Source: Perlabentimonas sp034003245 (lineage in GTDB: Bacteria > Bacteroidota > Bacteroidia > Bacteroidales > Tenuifilaceae). From it: a stretch of DNA of 64,000 nt. Each line of letters begins with the position of its first letter. Position 1 is the stretch's first letter. This document shows, in pieces, positions 1 through 8,169 of the stretch. A program made the translations under genes and the position numbers. The notes beneath the pieces are model-generated. The model was given only the letters and a program-made list of their open reading frames with translations. It did not search any database and was not told the DNA's origin. Location of the stretch: assembly GCA_034003245.1 (NCBI GenBank), contig JAVEYY010000019.1, forward strand, positions 16,317 to 80,316, given 5' to 3'.

Positions 1-122
1 TGCCTTTAGGGGTTATGACCATTGTTAAAGCTGTACAGCAAAAAAAATCAGAGAGGAAGATAACAACAGCCTTACTCCCAACCCGTGATGGTGCGTTATT
101 TGGCTTGGCTATTAATTTTTAG
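1..122 (+). CDS. 3' end of a truncated CDS, possibly an outer-membrane beta-barrel protein
   Basis: An open frame enters the window at base 3 and ends with TAG at 120-122, giving about 39 residues. The last residues are GALFGLAINF, an alternating hydrophobic strand ending in phenylalanine, as is usual for the last strand of an outer-membrane beta-barrel. This is only suggestive, since most of the protein lies outside the window. The stop is 33 bases before the next start on the same strand, so co-transcription is possible. Family not recognised. Confidence 0.45.
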   Translation, partial: PLGVMTIVKAVQQKKSERKITTALLPTRDGALFGLAINF

Positions 123-155
123 CAATCCAACAGAAAAAACATAAGAATATTTGCC

Positions 156-2303
156 ATGAGAAGGATCAATAAAAAGAAGCGCTTGAATTTATTTGTGACC
201 GCATTAATGGTTTTTGCATTTACAGCGTGCCTACCCGAACGGAATAATCCATGGGATGAAAGAGCATACATTGACCCTGAAAAATGGGTGGCTAAAAACA
301 TTGTTATTGAAGACATAAGCGTTTCAGCAAAGATGATTATTTGGGAATACGATGCTGATAAAAGAATTGAGGGATTTCAAATTGACAGAAAAGTTGGAGA
401 TCATCCTTGGGTAGAATCTTATGGTATCACTTCAACCCAGGAAAGATCATTTTTAGATAATAGTATCACTCCCGATACAAATCTCACAATCACATATAGG
501 TTAATAACATTTGCAAATACTAATAAATCTAATTACCTTTCTATCGCAACCAAACCCATTTTTCCATCCCCCAGCAATCTTCAAGTTATCATTGATTCAG
601 GTCCATTGGTTATTTTAAACTGGAGTGATAATTCAAATGGAGAAGATGGATTTGTTATAGATAGGAAAATTGGTGATAATGATTGGGAAACTGGATATGC
701 TAGGGTAGATGAAAATCAAAATACCTATATAGATAGTGATTTTAGTTACAATGGGAATAATTACTTTTATAGAGTATATGCTTACTTTGATAAACAGTAC
801 TCTGGATTTACTGAAGTTGATTTACTTCCTATAGTTACTACTAATGAGGTTAATAATATTACAGGTTGCACAGCTATTTCTGGGGGAAATGTAATAACGG
901 CAGGTGCAATAAGTTTGTTAGCTAGAGGAATTATATGGGGTACAAATACTGATTTAACACTTCAAAATGCTCTGGGTTCAACTAACGAGGGGAATAGCAT
1001 TGGTGTTTTTTCAAGTGAATTAACAAGCCTAACCATTAATACAAATTTCTTTGTCAGAGCTTATGCCTCAAATAATGTTGGCACTAGCTATGGCAGTGTT
1101 TTGTCATTTGCTACAACAAATGGATTACCTGTAGTTAATACATTTGATATAGTTGATATTAATGCAACTTCTGCATCCAGTGGAGGGAGTATTTCTAGTA
1201 ATGGTGGTTTTAACATCATTGATAAGGGTTTAGTATGGAGTGGCTTTCAGTACCCTACAATTACAGATAACGAAGGTATCTCTAGTGCTGGGCAAGGCAC
1301 AAACGATTTTTCAAGTAATATCATCAATTTATCTCCATCTAAAACTTATTATGTGAGAGCATTTGCCTATAATGAGCAAGGCGTTGGATATGGTGAGCAA
1401 AAATCATTCACAACAACAAAGTTACCACCATGGAAAAAAATTGCGGATGTTGGTGGAGAATCAGGTTTAATCAGAGAAAATGCTGTGGGTTTCAGTATTG
1501 GAGAATACGGATATATTGGGACAGGGAATTGGTCTATAAGTAATTACAATGATTTTTGGGAGTATAACCCTAGTACAGAGGTTTGGAGTCAAAAAGCTAA
1601 CTTCGGAGGAGTAGTCAGAACTTACGCAGTTGGTATTGCTGTTAATGGGAAAGGCTACATTGGACTTGGAGAAGGAGGTGGCTCTCCTAGAAAAGATTTC
1701 TGGGAGTATAATCCGTCAACAAATACTTGGACAAAAATTGCTGATTTTGGAGGGATAGTCAGAAGAAATGCAACAGGTTTTGGCATTGGGGAAAAGATTT
1801 ATGTTGGTACTGGTATAAACGGTACTTATCCTCAGAAAGATTTTTGGGAGTATAATCCCTCAACAAATACTTGGTCGCAAAAGGCAAACTTTGGAGGAGG
1901 GGATAGAACATCAGCTGTTGGTTTCTCTATCGGAAATAAAGGATATATCGGTACGGGTCATGATGGAGATTCAAGAAAAAATGATTTTTGGGAATATAAC
2001 CCTACGAATAACACCTGGACTCAAAAAGCTAACTTTGGAGGTGAACCAAGAACTGGTTCAGTAGGATTTGTTCTTAATGGTAAGGGGTATATTGGAACCG
2101 GCTGGAATGGCACAACTAGTTTAAACGATTTTTGGGAGTATGATCCAAATACCAATACCTGGTCTAAAAGAACCAATGTTGGTAATTCTTCAAGGTATGG
2201 TGCTGTAGGATTCTCAATAGGTAACAAAGGGTATATAGGAACAGGTCGTGTTGATGGCTTTGAGAGTAAAGACTTTTGGGAGTATGATCCCACACAAGAA
2301 TAG
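156..2303 (+). CDS. Surface lipoprotein with fibronectin-like domains and six Kelch repeats
   Basis: A 715-residue protein with a basic, hydrophobic N-terminus and a lipobox ending FTAC, so Cys25 is the predicted lipidation site. Directly after it comes CLPERNNPWD, a motif shared with the FISUMP gene at 2814. Residues ~30-215 hold two FN3-like modules, and ~225-420 two further modules with the pattern ARGIIWG...YVRAFAYN...FTT. Residues ~424-715 are six Kelch blades, each with a DFWEYNP(S/T)TNTW core. In the DNA the blade core recurs every 144 bases (1551, 1695, 1839, 1983, 2127, 2271), i.e. exactly 48 residues. Kelch propellers usually bind protein or glycan; the ligand here is unknown. The next gene (DUF4907) starts 9 bases downstream, a pairing I recall as common in Bacteroidota. 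Likely an outer-membrane-anchored binding protein. Confidence 0.88.
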   Translation: MRRINKKKRLNLFVTALMVFAFTACLPERNNPWDERAYIDPEKWVAKNIVIEDISVSAKMIIWEYDADKRIEGFQIDRKVGDHPWVESYGITSTQERSFLDNSITPDTNLTITYRLITFANTNKSNYLSIATKPIFPSPSNLQVIIDSGPLVILNWSDNSNGEDGFVIDRKIGDNDWETGYARVDENQNTYIDSDFSYNGNNYFYRVYAYFDKQYSGFTEVDLLPIVTTNEVNNITGCTAISGGNVITAGAISLLARGIIWGTNTDLTLQNALGSTNEGNSIGVFSSELTSLTINTNFFVRAYASNNVGTSYGSVLSFATTNGLPVVNTFDIVDINATSASSGGSISSNGGFNIIDKGLVWSGFQYPTITDNEGISSAGQGTNDFSSNIINLSPSKTYYVRAFAYNEQGVGYGEQKSFTTTKLPPWKKIADVGGESGLIRENAVGFSIGEYGYIGTGNWSISNYNDFWEYNPSTEVWSQKANFGGVVRTYAVGIAVNGKGYIGLGEGGGSPRKDFWEYNPSTNTWTKIADFGGIVRRNATGFGIGEKIYVGTGINGTYPQKDFWEYNPSTNTWSQKANFGGGDRTSAVGFSIGNKGYIGTGHDGDSRKNDFWEYNPTNNTWTQKANFGGEPRTGSVGFVLNGKGYIGTGWNGTTSLNDFWEYDPNTNTWSKRTNVGNSSRYGAVGFSIGNKGYIGTGRVDGFESKDFWEYDPTQE
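1551..2303 (+). repeat. Six in-phase 144-bp Kelch-coding repeats
   Basis: The core GATTTTTGGGAGTATAA and close variants begin at 1551, 1695, 1839, 1983, 2127 and 2271, a constant 144-base spacing. Constant spacing with high DNA similarity between blades points to tandem duplication rather than ancient divergence. Confidence 0.8.
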
Positions 2304-2312
2304 GAAATAATT

Positions 2313-2696
2313 ATGAATCGTAGAAATGCATATTTTGGGGCATCCTCTTTTGTACTGACAATTATAACTGTAATGAATATTGCATGTTCAAATTGTGCTA
2401 GTATAAAAGGAGATAAAAGCAAACAGTCACTTGATTTTGAACAAGCGAAACTAAAATCCGATACTCTTTCAGTAATAATTATACCTTCAATTGATAATAC
2501 TTGGGGATATCAAATATTAATTAATGAAAAACCTTTTATATTTCAATCCAGTATTCCAGGTTTACCCGGGAATACTGGATTTAGTAATCAAAAAGATGCT
2601 GAAAAGGTAGCAAATCTTGTTGTGGCTAAGATTCGAAGAGGAGAAATGCCACCAACCATTACAATAGAGGAATTGAAAGAATTAAATGTTTTATAA
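2313..2696 (+). CDS. DUF4907-family lipoprotein
   Basis: A 127-residue protein with a hydrophobic N-terminus and Cys25 in an IAC lipobox-like context; a second Cys follows at SNCAS. The C-terminal half reads GYQILINEKPFIFQSSIPG..., then NTGFSNQKDAEKVANLV and KIRRGEMPPTITIEELK. This is the layout I recognise as DUF4907: a short strand-rich domain followed by a helix and a closing I(E)ELK segment. It starts 9 bases after the Kelch lipoprotein stop, so the two are almost certainly co-transcribed and probably act together at the envelope. The family has no established biochemical function. The start ATG follows directly on the upstream stop with no strong Shine-Dalgarno, which is normal in this phylum. 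Confidence 0.8.
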   Translation: MNRRNAYFGASSFVLTIITVMNIACSNCASIKGDKSKQSLDFEQAKLKSDTLSVIIIPSIDNTWGYQILINEKPFIFQSSIPGLPGNTGFSNQKDAEKVANLVVAKIRRGEMPPTITIEELKELNVL

Positions 2697-2813
2697 AAAT
2701 AAACATTTCCCTCCTTGTTCCCCCTGCTGCCGATTATATCTTGTGGCTAAATAGCAGGCATCGTATAACTCTTCTCCCTTTCGTCAGGGATAATTGAATA
2801 ATTGGAAAAAGAT
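2697..2813 (+). repeat. Short intergenic repeat fragment before the FISUMP gene
   Basis: The stretch at ~2718-2762 (CCCCTGCTGCCGATTATAT, then TGTGGCTAAATAGCAGGCATCG) resembles segments of the repeat island at ~5591-5673 and ~6430-6475. It links this gap to the repeats downstream of 5.3 kb. Confidence 0.5.
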
Positions 2814-4604
2814 ATGAAGAAAAAACATACTATATTACTAGTATTATCCATTGCACTACTCTCCCTCAACACCTGCCTCCCCGAGCGGGATAACCCGTGG
2901 GATAAATTTGCTGCTATTAACCCCGATGCTTGGGCTCCAAATAATTTAACAATAACAGTAAACAACCTTAACTCATTATCTCTTAGTTGGAAAAGCAGCC
3001 CTTCAAACTTTGAAGGTTTCAGAATTGGCCGCAAATTGGATTCTGAGCAATGGATGGCAGACATAGCAACAATTGCCCCCACAATTAATATATACTCTGA
3101 TACGCAAGTTGATTTAACGGCAAACAGTTATACTTATAAGGTATATGCTTATGCTGGTGAAAACAGCTCCTCCTCAATAGAAAAACACATACAGCCTACG
3201 CTGGTTAGCACAAGCGAGATAAATAACATTACACTTTATATTGCTAAGGGTGGAGGAAACGTTAGCTCCGATGAATTATTGCCCATAACTGCCCGTGGCG
3301 TGGTTTGGAGCACAAGCCAAAATCCTACTATCCCTACCAAGGAAGCCAAGGGTAACGAAACACAGAATGATACCCTAACAGCTAAATCAGACACCCTATG
3401 GAATAATGGCAACAAGAATTTTCAGAATATTGAATTAACTGCCCCAGACAACGCTAGCAAGGCAAGTAGTAAACCAATAATTACCTTAACCCAAAATGGT
3501 GGTTATACTACCGATGGTTCTGGCACAGGTACTTGGGTAAGCAATATAGAAGGGCTCCAACCAGCAACTACTTATTTCGTTAGAGCCTACGCAACAAGTG
3601 GTGCAGGCACTGCTTATGGCAATGAACAAACCTTTACTACAGAAGTTCCTACCTTACCAACTCTAACCACAAATAGCATTTCCAGCATAACTGTCACAAC
3701 CGCCACCTGTGGTGGTAATATAACCTCCGACGGTGGAGCAATTATTACCGCCCGGGGTGCAATTTGGAGTACCGCCCAGAACCCAACCACAACAAGCAAT
3801 CAGGGTATTACCACCAACGGTACGGGCATTGGTACATTTACTAGCAAACTAACCAACCTCCAGCCCGGAACGGTATACTACGTGCGCTCCTACGCCACCA
3901 ACAGCGTGGGGACAAGCTACGGCAGCCAGGTTAGTTTTACTACTTGGCAAGGATCAGTGACAGATATAGAAGGAAATGTTTACAGAACAACTATCATAGG
4001 AAATCAAGAATGGATGGCAGAGAACCTACGCACGACCAAGTACAACAATAGTTCAAGCATACCCAACGTAACCGGAAATAGCGAATGGCAAATTCTAAGC
4101 ACCCCAGCCTACTGCTGGTACAATAACGACCAATCCACCTATGGAAACCTCTACGGTGCGCTATACAACTGGTACGCTGTAAACACGGGCAATCTCTGCC
4201 CCTCGGGCTGGAGAATTCCCACAGATTATGAATGGAAGAACTTAGAAGGAACGGTTGACTCCCAGTATGATGTTGGTGACCCTGTTTGGGACAACGATGG
4301 GTGGAGAGGATATGATGCTAGTACAAGATTAAAAGCTACCAATGGGTGGAGTAACAATGGCAACGGAACCGATGACTACGATTTCTCTGCCCTTCCGGGT
4401 GGCTACCGGCTCTACCATGGTGGCTTTTACAATGTGGGCTACTTCAGTTTCTGGTGGAATAGTACCGGGATCGGTGCTACGAACGCTTGGGCGCGGGCCT
4501 TGAGTGGCGAGATCAGTAGCGTGCTTCGCTTCAACTATATAATTAGCGATGGTTATTCCGTCCGCTGTCTCCGTGATAACAAGATAAATAATACCGAGAA
4601 ATGA
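2814..4604 (+). CDS. FISUMP (Fibrobacter succinogenes major paralogous) domain lipoprotein
   Basis: I chose the ATG at 2814 because it begins a clean signal peptide (MKKKHTILLVL...LNTC) with predicted lipid Cys21; an in-frame TTG at 2802 is less likely. The protein has 596 residues. CLPERDNPWD after the Cys matches the Kelch lipoprotein at 156. Residues ~30-115 are FN3-like. Residues ~130-375 hold two repeats of the ARGVVWST...YFVRAYAT...FTT type; the first carries an extra ~50-residue Asn/Thr/Lys-rich insertion. Residues ~380-590 are a FISUMP domain: VTDIEGNVYRTTIIGNQEWMAEN, split here only by wording, then LYGALYNWYAV, CPSGWRIPTDYEW and a closing GYSVRCLRD. FISUMP proteins are secreted or surface proteins of fibrolytic and other Bacteroidota/Fibrobacteres; function unknown. 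Its TGA overlaps the ATG of a degenerate third paralogue. Confidence 0.85.
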   Translation: MKKKHTILLVLSIALLSLNTCLPERDNPWDKFAAINPDAWAPNNLTITVNNLNSLSLSWKSSPSNFEGFRIGRKLDSEQWMADIATIAPTINIYSDTQVDLTANSYTYKVYAYAGENSSSSIEKHIQPTLVSTSEINNITLYIAKGGGNVSSDELLPITARGVVWSTSQNPTIPTKEAKGNETQNDTLTAKSDTLWNNGNKNFQNIELTAPDNASKASSKPIITLTQNGGYTTDGSGTGTWVSNIEGLQPATTYFVRAYATSGAGTAYGNEQTFTTEVPTLPTLTTNSISSITVTTATCGGNITSDGGAIITARGAIWSTAQNPTTTSNQGITTNGTGIGTFTSKLTNLQPGTVYYVRSYATNSVGTSYGSQVSFTTWQGSVTDIEGNVYRTTIIGNQEWMAENLRTTKYNNSSSIPNVTGNSEWQILSTPAYCWYNNDQSTYGNLYGALYNWYAVNTGNLCPSGWRIPTDYEWKNLEGTVDSQYDVGDPVWDNDGWRGYDASTRLKATNGWSNNGNGTDDYDFSALPGGYRLYHGGFYNVGYFSFWWNSTGIGATNAWARALSGEISSVLRFNYIISDGYSVRCLRDNKINNTEK

Positions 4605-4767
4605 AAGAAAACATTTTATATTTTTATTTCCCATTGCAACACTCACCCTCGCCATCTACCTCCCCGAGAGGGATAACCTATGGGATTATAAAACGACAAT
4701 TGACCCCAGTGGGTGGGTATCAAGCAGCACACCAACTTTCAACGAGCAATGGATAGATTTTGGACAA
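4601..4767 (+). pseudogene. Decayed N-terminus of a third CLPER-NPWD lipoprotein
   Basis: The ATG at 4601 overlaps the previous stop. It begins a sequence aligned with the start of the FISUMP lipoprotein but is one A shorter (ATGAAAGAAAACAT against ATGAAGAAAAAACAT). The matching frame therefore has no start codon. In that frame the text reads PIATLTLAIYLPERDNLWDY and then TTIDPSGWV. The lipobox Cys is Tyr and the NPWD proline is Leu. The frame stays open with no stop and runs straight into the unrelated ORF at 4768. It is a gene remnant that can no longer make a lipoprotein. Confidence 0.7.
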
Positions 4768-5244
4768 ATGAATATACAAATGTTAGCTATCATACAAAGA
4801 CAACTTAATAAAAGAAATAATAATATGTACGAAGACTATAGCCGACAAGCATTGCCTTCAAGAAAATATCGAGAATTATTAGGCTCTGCTATTTGTGTTT
4901 TCAATTCTAACAACCAGTTTGTTATTGAAAATATTCTACGTTTAGACAATTCAAATTACAATTGGTATGACCTTATTGATAAAACTTCAGGACGATTATC
5001 AAAACCAATTGCGGAAACGATTACGAAAAATTCATACGAGGAAATTTCATCATTGTTTTCAGACTTAGTTTCAAAAAGAAACAGAATTATACACAGCTTT
5101 CAAATTACCTATAAAAACGAGCAAATCTTGAGAACAAAGGATAAGAATCATCAACAATACAATATTACAGAAGAATATTTATTAGATTTTATTCGCGAAA
5201 ATGAAAATTTATCTAATATGTTACACAAATTTAGAGGACATTAA
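4768..5244 (+). CDS. Small HEPN-like protein
   Basis: A 158-residue protein (an alternative ATG at 4825, MYEDYSRQALPS, would give 139). It is mainly helical and hydrophilic. Near residue 110 it has KRNRIIHSF, an R-N-x3-H arrangement that fits the R-x4-6-H signature of HEPN-fold RNases and nucleotidyltransferase partners. No signal peptide. It is AT-rich compared with the lipoprotein genes and sits in frame behind a decayed lipoprotein N-terminus, so it looks acquired or rearranged. No MNT nucleotidyltransferase is visible next door. HEPN assignment is by motif only; activity unknown. Confidence 0.5.
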   Translation: MNIQMLAIIQRQLNKRNNNMYEDYSRQALPSRKYRELLGSAICVFNSNNQFVIENILRLDNSNYNWYDLIDKTSGRLSKPIAETITKNSYEEISSLFSDLVSKRNRIIHSFQITYKNEQILRTKDKNHQQYNITEEYLLDFIRENENLSNMLHKFRGH

Positions 5245-5308
5245 AATTAAAATGAATATTATTAAAGAAGAACGAACGGCTAATTTGGGCGTACCCAACT
5301 TAAGATGA
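5245..5308 (+). pseudogene. Truncated ORF start after the HEPN-like gene
   Basis: An ATG at 5252 opens 18 codons (MNIIKEERTANLGVPNLR) before TGA, directly before the repeat island. It may be the beginning of a second gene of the HEPN unit, cut off by repeat sequence. Weak evidence. Confidence 0.25.
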
Positions 5309-5402
5309 TTCCACGTTTGCGCATATTTAGCTTTGCTGTGCTCAACCCTTGTCCTCTGTTGTAATCTGTGCTATCCAATTACAACTAATTTAACCTCGCT
5401 AG

Positions 5403-5450
5403 CCCCGTTCGGCGGCGGTTGCACCGCCGTCGTAATACTTCTTACAGGCT
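5403..5450. repeat. 48-bp GC-rich hairpin repeat, copy 1
   Basis: CCCCGTTCGGCGGCGGTTGC and the following bases to 5450 match 6291-6338 with one difference. The core GGCGG-TTGCA-CCGCC folds as a hairpin. Right after copy 1, at 5452-5466, is a small palindrome CCCGCTATTAGCGGG that is absent from copy 2. Confidence 0.7.
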
Positions 5451-5608
5451 CCCGCTATTAGCGGGACAAGCTGTGCCTGCATTCAGCCATTTCCTGTTGG
5501 CGCATATATTATAAAGTCAACCATTATTCGTGTCCCATTAATTCAAAATTATTTGTGCCCATTTGTGGATCAGATTTCCCGACAAGTAAATCCCCCTGCT
5601 GCCGAACG

Positions 5609-5658
5609 ATTGGCTACGCCGAACTCACCAAATAACGGCTCGGTTTTATCGTGTGGCC
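5609..5658. repeat. 50-bp repeat, copy 1
   Basis: The 50 bases starting ATTGGCTACGCCGAACTC match 6613-6662 with only two differences. A related fragment (TTGGCTACGCCGAGCTCACC) lies at ~7731. Confidence 0.7.
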
Positions 5659-5748
5659 AAGAAACAGGCATCAGTTAGTTCTGCTCATAGTAATCATCAA
5701 AACATTATTTGTGTCCATTTTTTTAAACTATCCGTGTCCAGTTACTAC

Positions 5749-6104
5749 AAAGGCCTTAGAGGTAAACCTCCCCTCCAGCCGGCATACAGCGTGAACCCCG
5801 TTATGCCGATATTCTATCGCTGCTCCGGCTTCGCCTCTTCGGCATACAGCGTGAACCCGTAGCGCTCAAGAGCTAAGGCCCTTGCAGGGTTGGCACCCGA
5901 GGAGTGCTACGCTGCCATCCCCATCCGACGAAATGTTGTATTCACCCGATACATGCTGACCGCTGCAGCTGGATAGCCACGGAGTGATTGCACTCCGCAG
6001 GCCACAGGGGCTCAGCCGTAGAGCGCAGGGTGAAACGATGTAAGCCTTGATTTTTTGTTACTTTTTTATCAAGAAAAAAGTAAGAGGATGGCTCCCAGCA
6101 ATCC
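5749..6104. repeat. ~300-bp structured repeat element, copy A
   Basis: Runs from AAAGGCCTTAGAG to GGCTCCCAGCAATCC. Inside are GTAGCGCTC...GAGTGCTAC (pairs with one G-U) and a terminal hairpin TTACTTTTTT (6058-6067), loop ATCAAG (6068-6073), AAAAAAGTAA (6074-6083). CTTGAT at 6046-6051 is complementary to the loop. Copy A also has an internal ~61-bp duplication around CGGCATACAGCGTGAACCC (5779 and 5840). Confidence 0.75.
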
Positions 6105-6290
6105 CTGTTGCTGCATATATTAAAAGTCACCCATTATTCGTGTCCATCCTTTTTTAAATTATCCGTGTCCATTTGTGGCGAACTAATATACCCATGTTAC
6201 GGTTGCAACCCCAGCGTTTCTGCCACCCGCCATAAAAAAAACACATATCCTTTGCACCAATCTCCCGAGACACAGCGCTAAACGCACAAA

Positions 6291-6338
6291 CCCCGTTCGG
6301 CGGCGGTTGCACCGCCGTCGTAATACTTCTTGCAGGCT
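6291..6338. repeat. 48-bp GC-rich hairpin repeat, copy 2
   Basis: Second copy of the 5403-5450 repeat. Downstream text (CGCCTGCATTCAG...CCCTGTTG) also matches the sequence after copy 1 once the copy-1 palindrome insertion is skipped. Confidence 0.7.
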
Positions 6339-6612
6339 TCGCCTGCATTCAGTAATTCCCTGTTGCCCCCCGCGTTGAGCCGAGGTTCCGACCTCGGCTC
6401 TATTATCCCCACAGGCTTCGCCTGTTATCCCACTGCTGCCGCCCGCTTACATCGTGTAGCCTAGAAACAGGCAACATTTCGTTCAAATTATTGTAATAGT
6501 CAAAATATTATTAGTGTCCTTCATTTTTTTAAATTATCCGTGTCCATTTGTGGCTAACTCCAATGCCCGCGTTGTGGCAGCAATCCCAGCATTTCTGCCC
6601 CTCTGCCGCACA

Positions 6613-6662
6613 ATTGGCTACGCCGAACTCGCCAAATAACGGCTCGGTTATATCGTGTGGCC
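6613..6662. repeat. 50-bp repeat, copy 2
   Basis: Second copy of 5609-5658, ending TCGTGTGGCC just before element copy B. Confidence 0.7.
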
Positions 6663-6680
6663 TAGATGTCCAACTGCAAC

Positions 6681-6975
6681 AATGGCCTTAGGGCTATGCC
6701 TCCACTTCAGTCGGCCTTCAGCGTGAACCCGTAGCGCTCAAGCGCTGAGCCCCTGGCAGGGCAAGCCCTCGAGGAGCGCTACGCTGCACCCCCCATCCGA
6801 CAGAATGTTGTATTTACCCGATACATGCTGATCGCTGCAGCTGGATAGCCACGGAGTGATTGCGCTCCGCAGGCCACAGGGGCTTAGCCGTAGAGCGCAG
6901 GGTGCAACGCTGTAAGCCTTGATTTTTTGTTACTTTTTTATCAAGAAAAAAGTAAAAGGCTGGCTCCCAGCAATC
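6681..6975. repeat. ~300-bp structured repeat element, copy B
   Basis: The most regular copy. GTAGCGCTC (6731-6739) pairs perfectly with GAGCGCTAC (6774-6782), and GCGCTC...GAGCGC forms a second pairing near 6860-6900. The terminal hairpin is TTACTTTTTT (6930-6939), loop ATCAAG, AAAAAAGTAA (6946-6955), again preceded by a loop-complementary CTTGAT. Confidence 0.75.
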
Positions 6976-7040
6976 GCATAATAAAGCCTCAATCATTACC
7001 CGTGTCCATTTTTTTTAAACTATCCGTATCCTACTACTAC

Positions 7041-7331
7041 AAAGGCCTTAGGGGTATACCTTCCCTTTAGCCGGCATGCAGCGTGCACCCGTAGCGCTCA
7101 AGAGCTGAGGCCCTGGCAGGGCTGGCCCTAGAGGAGCGCTGCGCCGCTCTGCCCATTCGGCAACGCTTGCCTGCTACGCACCCTATCACAGGCTCAAAAC
7201 ACCATGCTGAATCGACGCGATTGCGCTCCGCAGGCCACAGGGGCTCAGCCGTAGAGCGCTGGGTGCAACGCTGTAAGCCTTGATTTTTTGTTACTTTTTT
7301 ATCAAGAAAAAAGTAAAAGTATGGCTCCCAG
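7041..7331. repeat. ~300-bp structured repeat element, copy C
   Basis: Same ends and terminal hairpin (7291-7316) as A and B. The middle third (~7145-7210) is replaced by different sequence, while the flanking stems are kept. This mosaic structure suggests recombination among family members. Confidence 0.75.
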
Positions 7332-7539
7332 GTACCACATAGTAAAATATCAATCATTATCCGTTTCTATTTGTGGCTAACCGTTACCCGCGTAGGCCTG
7401 CCGACTGTTGGCATTGGTTTCATTTCGATAGTACATCAAATAACTGCCAACCGCTCTCGCCGCGTCTCGGAATTTCGGCTTTATGAAACGAAATGACGAG
7501 ATCATCGCAGCAAAAAACACTGCTCTTACAAGACAGTGT

Positions 7540-7696
7540 CACCCGTCACTTGTCACTTGTCACTTGTCACTTGTCACTTGTCACTTGTCACTTGTCACTT
7601 GTCACCTGTCACTTGCCACTTGCCACTTGCCACTTGTCACTTGTCACCTGTCACTTGCCACTTGCCACTTGTCACTTGTCACTTGTCACCCGCCAC
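7540..7696. repeat. 7-bp tandem array, about 22 units
   Basis: CACTTGT and variants CACCTGT, CACTTGC, CACCCGT and CACCCGC are repeated head to tail for ~157 bp. Variant units recur in blocks (for example CACTTGC x3 after a CACCTGT), a higher-order pattern typical of slippage plus duplication. Translating it in any frame gives the low-complexity peptide VTCHLSL, so it is not coding. Confidence 0.9.
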
Positions 7697-7965
7697 CAAT
7701 ATTCAAAAATCTGTGCTAATTCGTGTAAATTTGGCTACGCCGAGCTCACCGCCTGCTGGCGGTTCGGTTGTGGACAAAAACAGCAAGAGCGCGAGTACTG
7801 AGCAAGAGAATATCGAATATTGAATAATGAATAACGAATTTTGAAGTTGGAAGACAGAAGACCGAAGGGATGAGGCGATGAGCCAACCGCCAAACCCACA
7901 ACCTACTCTTATCCTGAAACCCTTGATTTTGTAACTCAAATACCCTATTTTTGTAAAAAAAAGTT

Positions 7966-8169
7966 ATGGAGCAGATTATCATCGAGGTAAGCGACAAATC
8001 AATTGTACGAGTTTTAGTCGATTTGTTCTCAACCATGCGTGGGGTTAAAATCAAATCCGTTTCCGGGAAAAAAATGGGCTCCATCGACAGGTCGTTAATT
8101 GAAGTTAGCCAGGGAAAGGTGTTTGAGGCACAGAATGCAAAGGATTTAGTGGATAAATGCCTGAGATAA
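7966..8169 (+). CDS. Antitoxin-like protein of a YafQ/RelE-type module
   Basis: A 67-residue protein beginning MEQIIIEVSDKSIVRVLVDLF and ending KVFEAQNAKDLVDKCLR. Its short strand-plus-helix layout and acidic/hydrophobic C-terminal helix fit type II antitoxins, and its stop overlaps the start of a YafQ-like toxin gene (TAATG at 8167-8171). I identify it mainly from this context. It sits alone in the repeat island, as mobile toxin-antitoxin pairs often do. In a normal pair it would bind the toxin and autorepress; here the toxin frame is broken, so it may be an orphan antidote. Confidence 0.65.
   Translation: MEQIIIEVSDKSIVRVLVDLFSTMRGVKIKSVSGKKMGSIDRSLIEVSQGKVFEAQNAKDLVDKCLR

Larger units (their letters stand above)
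5309..7965. other. Non-coding repeat island
   Basis: There is no credible gene in 2.6 kb. Short frames such as those containing DKKVTKNQGL occur in several places only because they translate the repeated DNA. Besides the features listed separately, a ~60-base motif with variants of CATTATTCGTGTCC(ATTT) followed by AAATTATCCGTGTCCATTTG and TGGCTAAC recurs near 5522, 5700, 6129, 6500, 6990 and 7350. The 7470-7503 segment (TTTCGGCTTTAT...AAATGACGAGAT) recurs at 8719-8751. The segment 7800-7905, rich in GAATATTGAATAATGAATAA-like words, looks like generic intergenic filler. The island contains no recognisable transposase. Confidence 0.7.

Noticed and set aside
5942..7357. Similar short minus-strand frames containing DKKVTKNQGL and AEPLWPAE
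   Set aside because: They come from translating the ~300-bp repeat copies. The same DNA carries hairpins, and the frames differ at their ends.
7540..7696. Possible CRISPR array
   Set aside because: The period is 7 bp and there are no unique spacers. The 84-bp repeats at 49636-49886 likewise have no spacers and no cas genes are present.
7483..7823. Three overlapping open frames on the plus strand translating as VTCHLSL repeats
   Set aside because: They are produced by the 7-bp tandem array, which leaves all three frames open. No protein features outside the array.
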